From positions 124,001-188,000 of the forward strand of contig JAHDVF020001501.1 of NCBI GenBank assembly GCA_022606425.2: a DNA stretch of 64,000 bases, given 5' to 3'. Both the position numbers and the translations under genes were made by a program. This document shows, one piece after another, positions 19,792 to 30,589 of this stretch (positions within the stretch are counted from its first letter, which is position 1; every line of letters starts with the position of its first letter). This stretch comes from Lepidostoma basale (lineage: Eukaryota > Arthropoda > Insecta > Trichoptera > Lepidostomatidae). Below the pieces are notes generated by a model that did no database searches, was not told the DNA's origin, and worked only from the letters and a program-made list of their open reading frames with translations.

Positions 19792-20112
19792 CTAACTAAC
19801 TAACCATAACGCCGTCTCTCCGAAAGGGTAGGCAGAAAGAATGGACTGCCACACTTTAACCAATGCGGCACTCCATCCTTCTTTTTTCGCCCCGCGGGAG
19901 ACGCGGTGTGATGGGTTGCGAACCTCATCGCCACCAATAGGCATCTCTCGCGCACACTTCGATCGTTCAACATTCACAAAATAAATCTAAAAAAGAATAA
20001 TATTAAATACAATTATATAAAATAAAATAACAAAATAAAAATAATTGAACACATAATGTTCTTTTTATATTGTGCACATATTGTATAATTAATTTATGTT
20101 CCACGTATCCAC
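19792..20112 (-). mobile_element. S2 non-autonomous retroelement, long copy
   Basis: CTAA repeats and the TTAG-LINE 3' end at 19790-19850 are followed by GCGGCACTCCATCCTTC, the TTGCGAACCTCATCGCC block and, further 5', ATTTATGTTCCACGTATCCA. The same 5' extension occurs at 53083-53215, so the full element is about 320 bp. Minor internal changes only. Confidence 0.75.
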
Positions 20113-20985
20113 CGTTTTTTTTTTAAATAAGTTCTTATGAGGCACTTAAAACAAACCAATATCAGCAAGAACTTAAAAATAATATTGTAGAAATTATTCA
20201 AATTGTCATTGGAACAAATTAAAATTTTCTTTTAACACCCGAAATATCTCCAAATTTACGGGAGAACCACATGAACCAAATCAAATTATTAAAATTAGTA
20301 AGTCAAATAGTTTAAACGGAAGACTGTACATTTCATGTTATATATTTAATTCTTAACCTTGAAAGTAAGACGAAAATGTCGGCTTGATATATTTGCCGAT
20401 TTGTGTTTGTCAGAATCTACAATGTAAGAGAGAGCTAACAGAGTTACCTCCGTACGATAATTTTGACGTAACGGTTATTTATAACTACCCATTTAAATTG
20501 AGTGAGTTTATGTTTGTTTTGTATATAATACTGTTGACCTCAGAGAACATTATTTAGTTCATAGAAAAAAATAAGTATAAGCGTCCGCGATGTAGCCAAT
20601 TATTTTTTCGCGTTGCAACACTCGGAATACGCGGGAAGAGATTTGAATTTAGAAACGTCATTGCATCACTGGCCGTTATAAAACAGTTTAAAGTTCTATT
20701 TTTGAAAATCTAAAATCCGCCGCGCGAAAATACGCCGGGTAGGTAGGTACCTTCGGTCTGTAGGGCCAATTAGTTTATTTTATTTTATTCTCACAACCGA
20801 AAAAAGATTCACTAGTGTTGGGAAGTTGCGAAGGTTGACTTAAATATAAAATATGACGGCGACTTATCTTGACACTCATTTTGAACGTACAAAAATACAT
20901 GCACGCGTGTCCGCGGTTAATGGCAACACTTGTTTTTTTTTTGGATTTGCTGTTCTAAACTTAAATTAATTTTTAATTTTAAATA
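20113..20985. other. Unassigned sequence
   Basis: No open frame over background, no tail repeat and no palindrome was recognised. It includes a short GC-rich patch near 20720. Confidence 0.25.
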
Positions 20986-20987
20986 TT

Positions 20988-21190
20988 AACAAGAGCACTG
21001 TTAGGTACCTGCTTAAGCTTGGAGTAAGAACTCTAGGAAGGCCTAGAGAGCGCCTATTGGACAATGTTCTGGCTGATTTGGCTAAGTTGGGCGAATCGGA
21101 CTGCTGGGAGCAAAAGGCGCAGGATCGAGGAGCTTGGCGGAAAATCATCAAGGAGGCTGACTCTTCAAGAGTTGTAGGGCCATAGGAAGT
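20988..21190 (+). mobile_element. RTE-like LINE 3' fragment
   Basis: The translation TRTLGRPRERLLDNVLADLA, then KLGESDCWEQKAQDRGAWRK and IIKEAD, then a stop, corresponds to the GRPxxRWxDxV ... AQDRxxWR C-terminal pattern of RTE-like elements. Confidence 0.7.
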
Positions 21191-21315
21191 AAGTGAGAAC
21201 TAAAGGGGGAAATCTCTTATTGATTCAACTATTGCCTATATATGAAAAATGAAAAACATATGAAAAATATTACATATGAAAAAAAAATGTTAAACACTTT
21301 GCACTCTGGGGTAGA

Positions 21316-21725
21316 AAAAATCTTCTTCTTCTCCTTTGATGGCCCTACAGCCCATATCGAGCCTTAGCCTCCAGTATTCTTCATCTCCAACTCCTCCTGC
21401 CATCCGCTTCGACCCTCCAATCTGACACTCTTTTCAATCAATTTCGTCCCATCTCTCCCACCTTCATCCTCCCATTGCAACCTTGGTCGTCCGATTGGTC
21501 TTCTACCACCTGGGTGCCACTCCAGTAATCTTTTTGGCCTCTGTACGTGACCGGCCCATCTCAGTCTATTCAGTGTGACCTGTGTGGAGAGACTGGGAGC
21601 TTTGGAAATATGGTACAGCTCGGCATTATGCCACACTCTCCAGCATTCACCGTCATTCACAGATTCCAGAACTCTGCGCAGCACCCCTTCTCTCAAAATT
21701 ATCCAGTCGCTCTTCGGATTTAGCT
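21316..21725 (-). mobile_element. RTE-like LINE 3' fragment (WAGHVQRM family)
   Basis: The minus frame 21696-21364 reads REGVLRRVLESVNDGECWRV, HNAELYHISKAPSLSTQVTL, RLRWAGHVQRPKRLLEWHPG, GRRPIGRPRLQWEDEGGRD. The GAA tail lies at 21320. A short deletion removes the PSSRT codons present in the 15355 copy. Confidence 0.88.
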
Positions 21726-21956
21726 GTCATTGAAAATTGTCATTGACAGAAAAAATAACAACTGAAACTTCGAAACCCCAAAAAATAATATAATAATTAA
21801 TTTAAACAGAAGCCAACAGACAAAAAAAAATGGTTGAAAAATATTATTTAAAATTTCCCAATTAGCACTGTTTGTTTCACTTTTAGAAAAAACAGCGCGC
21901 CTTCTTTAACTTGGTCAGATTTGGATATCACGTCCACTATTTGAATCGTTTTCCCT

Positions 21957-23480
21957 TAAGGGGGTTCACCCATGTGAAGGATTTAAAAAATCGATTTTTT
22001 TTTCTTTCATAAATTGCTTCCTTAATATGTCAAGAATATGGTGGTAAAGTAATTATTTAAAATTCGAAGTCGTTATAAAGATACAGCAGTTAGAAGAAGC
22101 AACTGTTCGGAGCTCTGGTTGGCAGTCGAGGGCTGGGCCTGTTGTATACAGTCGGCTGAAACCCTTCTATACAAATTCATACTAGTATAGACAAGTTTGT
22201 ACAGGTTTAAAAGGAAATTTCTATAGTTATTCAATATTTTGTCGAACTTGTTTTAGTCATGGTTTAGCTTCGAAGAGCACAACAGCTACAAATTATTTAT
22301 TTTCGCAATGAGTGGCCGAAAAGGAAGTACGACTGGAAATGTTCTAATAAAAATGCAATGCCGTAATAAAAAGCGAAAGCTTAGTGGAAACCGTTTTACC
22401 ACCCAAAATTATACGGAATTTACACCAGCTTCTGCGAGAAAAATAAAAAACAGCATGAACAATGGAGGTTGCCATCGCTCAAAGTTTCGCGTATTGCATT
22501 TTGGAGTTTGTTTCAGAATTCGACAGAAGTTTCAGGTGATGGCACTTGGAAGAAAAGAGGCTTCTCATCTCTATTTGGTGCTCCTACGTTGATTGGAAAG
22601 TACACCGGGAAAGTTTTAGATGCCATGGTTATGAGCAATCGTTGATTTGGACTTTTGCTCCAAAGCATCTATCTACACTCTGGCCCCAAGATCGTTGAAA
22701 TTGAATGAATTGAATCTTTAATGAAGGTTTTGTAGTAGTATTAAAAGTAATGACTATGGGATGCCCTGTTGGCCGCGAAGCGCATACTTATGTACAGAAA
22801 CGAGATGAAACGCGAACCTAGCGCTCTGAGCGACAACCGAATGATGGGGTTAAACAAGAAAGAATTGACACAAGAGCTGAACAATCTGCTTCGAAAAAAT
22901 TACAAGAGGTAGAAGAAGGAGTAATTTATGGACTAGGCATCGTCGATGGAAGGTAAGTTAAGATTTTCATAATTTTAACCGGACTTGAAACTTTAAACGC
23001 GTTTTTCTCAAAACTCTGTTTTGCAAACATTCCTCCATCATATCTCAAGAACGATTTGACCGAATGACTTCAAATTTATACTGTAGACTCAGCACATATA
23101 GACGCACAGAATGAACTACGATCATTTCAAAATTCCCAATATTTCTATTATTTTATAACAAAAACATATAAAAAAAACATAATTTTCGATTTTTTTTCTT
23201 TAGAGGTCTACCAAAAATCCAATTTTTGGTATTTTCAATTGAGTGTAGTTCATTCTGTGCATTTAAGCTTATTGATTTAAACGAAGTTATTTTTTTTCAT
23301 TTCAGATAAGCCAATCAGCCGGAATCGTGGAGGAAGTGAGCTTCCATTTTTTCGAGGCGGGTGTATTCAGAGCGCTATAACTCACGTTTACTCCACAAAA
23401 TAATGGTCACAACATTGAAAGGATCTCGACAGCGTATAATGTACATATTCCGACTGACCAAGTAAAAATGTGCACGAAAA
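21957..23480 (+). pseudogene. Decayed Mutator-like DNA transposon
   Basis: An N-terminal frame at 22308-22592 starts MSGRKGSTTGN and continues TPASARKIKNSMN. After a frameshift, the sequence near 22534 encodes VSGDGTWKKRGFSSLFGAPT followed by LIGKYTGKVLDAMVMSNR and a stop. After a large internal deletion comes SGPKIVEIE, then MGCPVGREAHTYVQKRDE, and finally KKLQEVEEGVIYGLGIVDG. These pieces match, in order, the transposase with the Mutator-like transposase domain common in insects, SGDGTW carrying the first catalytic Asp. Over half of the protein is missing. The flank at 21957 (GGGGGTTCACCCATGTGAAG) may be an end; no matching right end was found. Confidence 0.75.
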
Positions 23481-23965
23481 ACTAAAAAGCAGAGTAGAAA
23501 ATGTATGTATTATTTCAAACAATGTTGAAGCTAAACCTTTAATGAATTTTGACTATTTTATCAAGTATTTCGTGGGTATTCTGCGAAAATGCAATAAGTC
23601 CAAATTACTACTTCTGAGATAATTGAAGTTCAAAGTTTGTAAGGATATACCAATTTTTTTATATACTAAACATTACTAAGCCAATTTGAAAAAATGGTAT
23701 ATTGATCTATTAACTATATTTCATTTAATGGTTTAATAAATAATAACTGAACTAACAGCACATTTTTTTCAAAATATAGTTGATTGACATGACTTAGTAC
23801 ATTTTCGCTGATACATAATAACACAGTAAGGTATTTAAATTGAAGTCACATTGTACCTACTATAGTAACTTTGTAAGAAATGTTTTTTCCTTTAATTAAA
23901 AAAGTTATGCAATAATTTTATCTTATATGCAGTACCTATTACATTAGGTAAAATAATAATTAATT
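23481..23965. other. AT-rich unassigned sequence
   Basis: No feature was recognised. Confidence 0.25.
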
Positions 23966-23972
23966 AGTAAAA

Positions 23973-24855
23973 ATATGCCATGCTTTCTTCGGTCGTCCTC
24001 GGCTTCTCTTTCCATTCACACTGCTTGTATACAAATATTTAAAGGTTCTTCTCTGATCCATTTGTTCCATATGTCCAAACCATCTCAGGGATCCTTTTTT
24101 AATTTTACTTTTGATGCAATCATCTGCCTTACATTTCTTCCTTATTTCGTCGTTTGGTACTCATTCAAAACAAATCAGTTTATTTTCTCAAAAGATATTA
24201 CAAACAACAATTATAATTTAAGGCATCTATTGAGAACAGTCAAAAATAAAATATATAATACCAGGAACGCATGAGAGATGGTTCGACTTTAGGAATACAA
24301 GATACTCTCTAAAGTCAAGAGTATTTTATTTGTCTTCTGAACGTGCTTTCACTAATATGAAAGACGTCGATTTCCGTAGCGATCATGTTTAGCAGTTTGA
24401 TTGCTCTCCTCACCGGCATCATCAGAGGCAGGTTGGTTCTGCATTTTAGGACATAACAGTCTGTGCTGATGCTGTCGAAGATAACCATCCGGAACATAAA
24501 GATGGATACCCTCCAAGATGGCAGATCTCTCAAAGAATCCCCTGATAAGTCTGGAGAAATGGTTAAGTCTGAAACCATCCCTCCGTATCTGTAGACTATT
24601 AGTCCCCAGCATGCCCAAGTGGAATGCAGTGGGATAAAGCCACGGATAGCTACCAAACTCCTTCATGTAGATATATCTCAGAAATCATTTCTGAACCCTC
24701 TCTAACATGAGCGAGAATCCCGCCTCGTGGGGACTCCATATCAGCAAATGATCGTTTTCCCGCACATTCTTCTCTGTGATCTCATTTCTACGGCATTCTT
24801 CTTTTGCCAGTTCCAAGCATCAATCCCATGCATAAGTGATGGCACTAGAATATTA
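23973..24855 (-). mobile_element. TTAG-tailed LINE fragment, split by a CR1-like insertion
   Basis: Positions 23973-24165 encode on the complement the [18 protein letters not shown] and VNGKRSRGRPRKAW region. Positions 24750-24855 resume with RRNEITEKNVRE and the SWNWQKKN equivalent. The CR1-like fragment lies between. This subfamily (NGKRSRGRPRKTW) also occurs at 30917 and 60325. Confidence 0.7.
24166..24747 (-). mobile_element. CR1/Jockey-like LINE 3' fragment nested in a LINE
   Basis: The 3' end AAACAAATCAGTTTATTTTC is at 24168. The minus frames encode SFRRQI, DVFHISES, AIKLLNMIATE, YGGMVSDLT and MKEFGSYPWLYPTAFHLGML, ending SEMIS near 24690 and the HEAGFSLMLERV equivalent at 24700-24745. 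Confidence 0.85.
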
Positions 24856-25165
24856 TTGATAATTTAAAGCGACATATGCTAAGAGATTCAAGTAAAGTCT
24901 AAATCTAACACTGATTTCATGAGTTATGAGTGTTTTAAAAATATTTTGCCATTGGAGATATCTTCATTTTATTACTGTTTATCCAATATTTCATTTTGCT
25001 AGCTATTAAAATGCGGGTTTTATGGATTTTTAAATTGAACAGAATCTATGGACGAACTGTCTATGCTACTCCGGAAATTCTTAGAAGAGACATTACAGAA
25101 AATTTAAAAATAACTAAGCAACAGTATTTTTTATTCCATCGAGTTGAATAGAAAAAATAGAAGAC
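24856..25165. other. AT-rich unassigned sequence
   Basis: No feature was recognised. Confidence 0.25.
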
Positions 25166-25167
25166 TC

Positions 25168-25256
25168 AAACTAACTAACCATCACGCTGTCTCGCGGAAG
25201 GGGTAGGCAGAAATAATGGAGTGCCACACTTTTCTTTCCTGACAAATTTCCTGACA
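25168..25256 (-). mobile_element. TTAG-tailed LINE, very short 3' fragment
   Basis: CTAACTAACCATCACGCTGT to TTTCTTTCCTGACAAATTT covers only the SAYP end and about 15 codons upstream. Confidence 0.7.
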
Positions 25257-25404
25257 ATTGGTAGCTGCCGGAACCGGTCGAAGACAAAAATATTAGTGAA
25301 TTTAAACTAATAATAAATTGGATAATTTATAGAAGGCCATTTTTATGAATTTACTCATCTCAAGGGCGCTGCAGAAGATGCTCCGTTTTATCAACGAGAT
25401 AATA

Positions 25405-25590
25405 ATAATCGAAGTGTGCGCGGGAGATGCCTATTGGTGGCGATGAGGTTCGCAACCCATCACACCGCGTCTCCCGCGAGCGAAAAGAGAAGGATGGAGT
25501 GCCGCATCAGTAAAAGTGTGACAGTCCATTCTTTCTGCCTACCCTTTCGGGGAGACGGCGTGATGGTTAGTTAGTTAGTTAGTTAGTTAA
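25405..25590 (+). mobile_element. S2 non-autonomous retroelement
   Basis: ATCGAAGTGTGCGCGGGAGA, GGTTCGCAACCCATCACACC and AAAGTGTGACAGTCCATTCT, ending in five TTAG units. It is 5'-truncated relative to the 320-bp copies and meets the tail of the Daphne-like LINE. Confidence 0.8.
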
Positions 25591-26134
25591 TAATAATATT
25601 AATAATGATAACAAAAATAATAAACATATTTAGTATGAGGGCTGCACCTGACGAAGTCGATCAGCCCCTTCCTGTGAGGAAATGATAATTTGAAAAGGTG
25701 CGTTTTGAGTCTCGATCTAAACTCTGATTGATTCTCAATGCACTTAAGGTCTGCTGGAAGACTGTTCCAGGCTGAAGGGCCGGCTACCGCGAAGGGTCGG
25801 TCGCCAAAGTTTGTGCTTGGACAGGGTTTTGGCACAGTCAATCTACCGATCGCAGAAGACTTAGCTGATCAGATATATAAGCTGGTGCCATTCCATGCAA
25901 CGCCTTATAGACCTTGTATTGTATCCTTTCTGGACATTTCAGCCAATGGAGCTCCTTAAGATGCTGTGTTATGTGACAACTCTTTGGCACACCCCTTATC
26001 AGTCTTGCTGCTGCATTGAATGCAGACTGGAGTTTATTTGTTTGCTGTTTGGGGATGTTGACGTAGACACCATAGCAGTAATCTAGTCGGGACACGACGA
26101 AGGAATTGATTAATGTTTTAAAATTGTCATACAT
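25591..26134 (-). pseudogene. CR1/Daphne-like LINE, RT C-terminal region
   Basis: Two overlapping minus frames (26134-25838 and 25841-25599) encode INSFVVSRLDYCYGVYVNIP, FNAAARLIRGVPKSCHITQH, LKELHWLKCPERIQYKVYKA and, after a -1 shift, FGDRPFAVAGPSAWNSLPAD then SEFRSRLKTHLFKLSF and a stop. This is the thumb and C-terminal region of CR1-group RTs. The tail is AATAATATT repeats at 25591-25620. A single frameshift breaks the frame, and the 5' end is lost at about 26140. Confidence 0.85.
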
Positions 26135-26344
26135 TACTTTATTATTATAATAATATTTACCAATACTATAATATTAATATATACCAATACATTTATAAAA
26201 ATGTATACATTTTTATTTTTATTATCATTAATTCTTTACAACTTCTTAAATTTATTTATTTATTCAAACTGACAAAATCAAGAAGTAGACCGACGAAACA
26301 CGGTATGAATATTTTATTATGGTTTGTTAACTTTTTAAATACTA

Positions 26345-26792
26345 ACACCAAGGACCCTTAGGTATGGAAGCGAAGCATGGAACTGGTAAAAGGAAGATGA
26401 AAGGAGAATTTATGCGGTAGAAATAAGATCTCTTAGACGAATGTGTGCATACTCTGCATATGATAGAGTGTCGAATGAAAATGCACGAAGTGAATGCGGT
26501 GCGAATGATGGTGTAATGAGCAATGAATGAAGAAAGAATGGTAAAAATATATATGTCAATGATGGATTAATGGAATAAGACATAGAAGAAGACCGAGGAA
26601 AACGTGGCACGATCAAATTAACCAAATATTGAATGTCGGCCACGTGAGGAATCAGAGAAATCGACGCGCGTGCATGACACGATGTATGAATGTTGAGAAA
26701 GCGAGATGAATATGTCAGGAAAGAAAAGTGTGACAGTCCATTATTTCTGCGTACCCCTTCGGGGAGACGGTGTGATGGTTAGTTAGTTAGTT
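26345..26792 (+). mobile_element. TTAG-tailed LINE 3' fragment
   Basis: TTAGGTATGGAAGCGAAGCA (RYGSEAW), RSLRRMCAYSAYDRVSNENA, a deletion removing the SLRWFGHM codons, then RRPRKTWHDQINQILNVGHV and a tail GATGGTTAGTTAGTTAG. Confidence 0.8.
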
Positions 26793-26955
26793 TTTAAATT
26801 GAAAAAATAACACATGTAAAATAACATGACAAAACGTGAATGATATGTCAACATTTTGCAAAACTCTATATGTCATAATAAGCTCTATAATCTACAAATT
26901 ATTTTATTAAATTTTTTTAAATAAATAAATGTCTGAAAATATTACATTTTTATAA

Positions 26956-27185
26956 AAAAATATTAAATTTCTGAGATATCTCAGAATTTTTTTTTGAACC
27001 CTCTCTAACATGAGCGAGTATCTCGCCTCGTGGGGACTCCATATCACCGAGCCACACCAATGAGTTATACAAAATTCGCAAAACATAGGAATTCTTAAAA
27101 ACTCTACCAATTTGGAGAATAAATCCCAACATGTTCAGTGCAACTCTACATATTCTCTCGATGTGAGTATGGAAAGTCAGCCGAA
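26956..27185 (-). mobile_element. CR1/Jockey-like LINE internal fragment
   Basis: The complement encodes LTFHTHIERICRVALNMLGF, ILQIGRVFKNSYVLRILYNS, LVWLGDMESPRGEI and VREGSKKN. A 17-codon gap at the LVRSRLECG stretch distinguishes it from the long copy. Confidence 0.85.
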
Positions 27186-27335
27186 GAACCCTGCAAGACG
27201 AGGTTACAGCAGCAGGCCTCATTTGGGAAGATATTAGGCATCAGGCATGCGATAGAGTCGTGTGGAGAAGGTTCCTTGAGGCCATATGCACCACGGAGGT
27301 GTGACAGGACAAAAATATTAATAAGAAGAAGACGT
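27186..27335 (+). mobile_element. RTE-like LINE 3' remnant
   Basis: GAAGAACCCTGCAAGACGAG to TGTGACAGGACAAAAATATT, then AATAAGAAGAAGACG. Only the position and the GAA-type tail support the assignment. It separates two parts of CR1-like sequence. Confidence 0.4.
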
Positions 27336-27515
27336 TCAGGGGACAAATTCTCTCGACTTTAGAAATTATCTTGTCTGTCTAATGCCGTACAATCTCTAAT
27401 GCGTTCCTGGTATTGTGTTGTATGTATGTAATTTTTACATTAATACCTTAATCATTTTTGCTGTTTGTAATGTCTTTTGAGTAAATATACTGATTTGATT
27501 TGATATTAAAAAAGC
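27336..27515 (+). mobile_element. CR1/Jockey-like LINE 3' UTR
   Basis: TTCAGGGGACAAATTCTCTC, AATGCGTTCCTGGTATTGTG, AATGTCTTTTGAGTAAATAT and the tail CTGATTTGATTTGATA. Confidence 0.8.
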
Positions 27516-27960
27516 GCAATTGGCATCCCATGAACCAGAAAATATGTAATTAGACATTGCGGCAAAACAAATCTATAGGATTAATATTAAAAAATATATA
27601 CAGTCGAAATAGATAATCACGAGGAAGATGGGACCGACTGAATTTGCTAGTTATAAGCATTACTCGTTATATCAGAGAATAGGTATTTTTAAATTATTTA
27701 AGTATCTGGAAGTATGTAGATATCTAAGTATCTAGACATTAAGTATCTGGAGCGGTGACATTAGAGACAAGTATAGTGTGTTTTTTTTAACACCCTATAG
27801 TTCGTTATAAAAGTGAATAAATGTAAGTATGGGGAGAATCATGAACTAAAATGTCAAAGAATGTTTCCTCGTCATTGTGATCGTTATAATTATTATTATT
27901 ATTTTGTTGAATCGCTCTTTACATCATGATAGCATGAGCCAAATCAATGTATTATATATC
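27516..27960. other. Unassigned sequence
   Basis: A short internal TATCTAAGTATCTAGA repeat lies near 27720. Nothing else was seen. Confidence 0.25.
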
Positions 27961-27965
27961 TATAG

Positions 27966-28121
27966 TTCTCGTGACATGTGATAGGTAGCTAATCTATCGC
28001 CATTTTATTGTCACGTGAATTCTACACCGGACCAAAGACAATGTGACAATCACACTGCCCTCGCCGGGAATCGAACCCGGAACCTTCGGGGTGGCACGTA
28101 CCACTCGGTCACGAAGGTCGT
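27966..28121 (-). mobile_element. S1 SINE with tRNA-like head (best copy)
   Basis: On the minus strand a CGACCTTCGTGACCGAGTGG start holds an A-box-like TGACCGAGTGG (28111-28101). A perfect B box, GGTTCGATTCC, lies at 28077-28067. Then come GGCAGTGTGATTGTCACATT, GGTCCGGTGTAGAATTCACG and TAGATTAGCTACCTATCACA. The RNA polymerase III boxes and the unrelated tail make it a tRNA-derived SINE. It sits about 60 bp inside the large intron, just past the exon donor. Confidence 0.85.
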
Positions 28122-28182
28122 ATTACCGAGTTTGACTGTATAGAAATTTAAGAATAAGAATAAAAGGGTGATCTTTACTGAC

Positions 28183-29871
28183 CTGCGGGACCCACGTGGA
28201 GGGCTGCAGCGCCGGGCCGCGGCTCTTGCTGCGCGTGCGCCATATCTTCCTGCTCACGTGCTGCACCACGCTGCTGGAGGAGCGAGACTTCTGCATGCTG
28301 CCGCCACCTGTGGGGGAGTGACTCACTGAGACAGGCGCGCTCCCGCCCTTCAGCAGGTGCGAGAAGAACGACCCTGGGCCCTTGTCCGGGGTCGTCGCCT
28401 CCACCTCAAACACGTCCAGCCAATCCTCGTCCGTCTGACAACCCTTGTTCAACCCATCGTCGTCACCGGGCTTGCTGATTTCCCCGCGCGGTTTGATGTT
28501 ACGTAAGTTTTTATCATAGTTTATACGTTTGAACCTATCGGCCTTGTCTGCGTCTACACTTTTCTTTCTCGCCATTCTCAAATACCGTTTTATCGTGTCG
28601 CTAACCGATTGGGAAACATCGTCGTGATCCACGCTGCTCCGCCGCCTGGGAGACTTTTTGTCGTCCGGTTTGGCCGCGTCCTTCAAGCTCTCTTCTTCCT
28701 CCAGCAATCGTTGGCGCTTCTTTTCCGCGGCTTCAGCGCGTAAGGCGCGAAGAGTCGATTCCACGATCGGGTCGGTTTGAATCCCGGTTTCGGAGAAGCG
28801 ATCTCCGGTTTCACCCTGAACTTCCACTAGAGGAGGTGGACTCCCTAAGCCGCGTCCCGGCCTCGGCTTATCCCAAGCATCTTCGTTGTAATCATCATCT
28901 TCCTCTTCTTCGTAGTCATCTTCCCTTCTGACTTGGTGTAAGGAAGAGCGCCACTGCGGCATTGAGCTTGTGCTACTGCTGGAGCTCAGATTTGTTCGGC
29001 TACCCCGGAACCCTTTAGTCTGACGCAAGTCATAGTACAGCTTCTTTAGTAGCTTCCTGTCAGTCAAGAGATCTTGTATAATGTGATCCCTGTTGGGAGA
29101 TCTGCTGTAGTATCTACTCAGAGTGTCTAGCAGGGATCTTTGAACTGGATCGCCATCATGTTGCGTCGATGAAGAAGGTCTAGGTCCAGCCATCCTTCGC
29201 TCCCTTTCATTTTGCTTTCCAAAAACTAACGCCAAATGCTGTTGCAGTTTATCAATCAGGTCTTGATAATTAAAACCCGGAGTTCCCGGTGGAGGTGGAG
29301 GTTTATCCTGAACATTGAGGTACTTATGAATCATGTCTATTAGCTCTTTTTGATCTGGATCTTCAGCAGGAGCCGCGGTTTTAAGTGCTGCTCTAGGTTC
29401 TTTAGAGGAAGAAGCTTCAAGAAAATCTTTCTTTAATTTGCTGACGTCAAATCGACCCCCTGATGTTTGTGTTATGACGAGGTTTCCGAGTTGTTTTTTG
29501 GGAGGCGTGGCTTCTTCCGCTTCGTCTGCTGAGCTCGCTTGCCTATAGGAACCGCCTTTGGTTCTTGTTCTTCGCCGGTGCGGCCTGAAGCCAACGGCTC
29601 CGGGGTAGGAGCTTTTTCTCCAGAGGAGGAACTTGGGCTCGCGCTGGCAGACTTCTTGGAAGTATGCCTCGATCTTTGGGACGTCTTCTGGGCGATTGAG
29701 TGCGCCCTCGGGGATGAGGCGGCGGCCCGCGTCCGCCATGTACTTCCAGGTCTTGCGCGTGAGGAGCCATCGCTCTCGGGTGGGCTTGCGGGGCCGGCGG
29801 GCCTTGCCCATGTCGGGGTCCACGCTGGAGCGCCGCCTGTCCTCGCTCCCCCGCCGCCCGTCGTCCGCCAT
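28183..29871 (-). CDS. 5' coding exon of a large host gene, unknown function (563 codons in exon)
   Basis: The chosen start is the ATG at 29871-29869, in context GAGGGATGG, because an in-frame TAG lies at 29919-29917. The exon ends CAG|GTCAGTAAAG at 28183. The protein is basic and largely disordered. Residues 12-18 and 409-415 repeat RRRSSVD (possible kinase or 14-3-3 sites). A probably folded aromatic and basic block spans about 31-90 (RERWLLTRKTWKYM, RRLIPEG, EPKFLLW, SYPGAVGFRP). Short helices follow at 175-215 and 243-290, with a proline run at 191-195. An acidic tract lies at 317-331, TGIQTDP at 362-368 and KGCQTDE at 476-482 (both like GIQVD-type dynein light chain binding motifs), and SFFSHLLKGG at 501-510. 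It ends STWVPQ, in phase with the exon at 239-398. The high GC content and long open frame leave little doubt that it is coding. I do not recognise the family with certainty; an ARHGAP-type protein is one possibility. Confidence 0.85.
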
Positions 29872-29994
29872 CCCTCGGGGGCCCGTGTCCCCGGTACTAC
29901 GAACGTCTACCAACAACTATCAACTTTCATTTTTCTTTACTTGTCCACATTTTTTTCACAGTCCTATTAACAATATGAACATTAGCGTCGATAT

Positions 29995-30060
29995 ACATTA
30001 AGCATCTAACACATTCCGATTTATACCCTGTCAACCACAGATTGTTATTTTACAAACTCA
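29995..30060. repeat. F4 palindrome-related fragment
   Basis: AAGCATCTAACACATTCCGA and TGTCAACCACAGATTGTTAT match in inverted orientation the outer part of the F4 repeat at 31670-31735. Confidence 0.5.
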
Positions 30061-30074
30061 TTTATGATAATTAA

Positions 30075-30262
30075 ATGATTTTACTGAAATCTCTTGATGG
30101 AAGTTCATTTTAAATAATAATGAAATAAAACGATGTTTTTTTAACTACTTCCACTTTTGTCTTTATTTCGACAGCGAGCCTGGCGAAACCGGTCGCTGTC
30201 GAAATAACTACAAAAGTGGAAGTTGTTAAAAAACATCGTTTTATTTAATTATTATTTAAACT
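30075..30262. repeat. F2 palindromic repeat (best copy)
   Basis: Arms of about 64 bp (30112-30176 and 30194-30258) pair almost perfectly, including CGACAGCG with CGCTGTCG. The 17-bp centre is AGCCTGGCGAAACCGGT. GAAA followed by the self-complementary ACCGGT is the 3' half of a hammerhead core, but the CTGANGA strand is deleted here. F2 copies also lie at 1870, 18836, 19470, 40690 and 44148. Confidence 0.8.
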
Positions 30263-30289
30263 CATTTATATTTGAATTTCTTACGTTCT

Positions 30290-30425
30290 TTTAATTTTAT
30301 TTTGAGTATATTTTTTTCGAAATGTTTCGAAGGTTTTACACATTCATTATCAGACAAGCAATCGTTCTTCCGATGGTAAAAAGGTGTGAAACCTTCGAAA
30401 CATTTCAAGGAAAATAAACCCAAAG
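30290..30425. repeat. F6 palindromic repeat
   Basis: TTTTTTTCGAAATGTTTCGA followed by AGGTTTTACAC faces GTGTGAAACCTTCGAAACAT. The centre has TCATTATCAG. Single copy in the window. Confidence 0.6.
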
Positions 30426-30589
30426 TAGAAAAAAAAAACATTACTAATGAATTATTATGGAATTCCACAAGTTTATCTTTTATATTATAAATTTACATAA
30501 GGATAAATAAGTGTGAGGTCGACGCGTCTGAAAGTAGTGGGAAGGAATAATTTATTATTCTAAGCAAATGATGGTCATCTAGTAAACTA

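Larger units (their letters stand above)
399..28182 (-). other. Inferred 27.8-kb intron filled with mobile elements
   Basis: The interval is bounded by the donor CAG|GTCAGTAAAG at 28182 and the acceptor at 400-399. The flanking exons are in the same phase on the same strand. It holds roughly half of the mobile elements listed here and no other supportable coding exon. An intervening unrecognised small exon cannot be excluded. Confidence 0.55.

Noticed and set aside
22308..22592. A 94-codon ORF as a host gene
   Set aside because: It is followed by Mutator-like transposase pieces in the right order and is better explained as its decayed N-terminus.
28060..28121. A tRNA gene on the minus strand
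   Set aside because: A and B boxes are present, but the sequence continues into the S1 body and has related dispersed copies. It is a SINE head, not a working tRNA.
29914..29916. Start of the host ORF at a TTG codon
   Set aside because: A eukaryotic start is expected at ATG. The first in-frame ATG (29871-29869) has a good context and is preceded by an in-frame stop.
29539..30001. Plus-strand frames of 143 and 122 codons
   Set aside because: They are antisense shadows of the GC-rich host exon.
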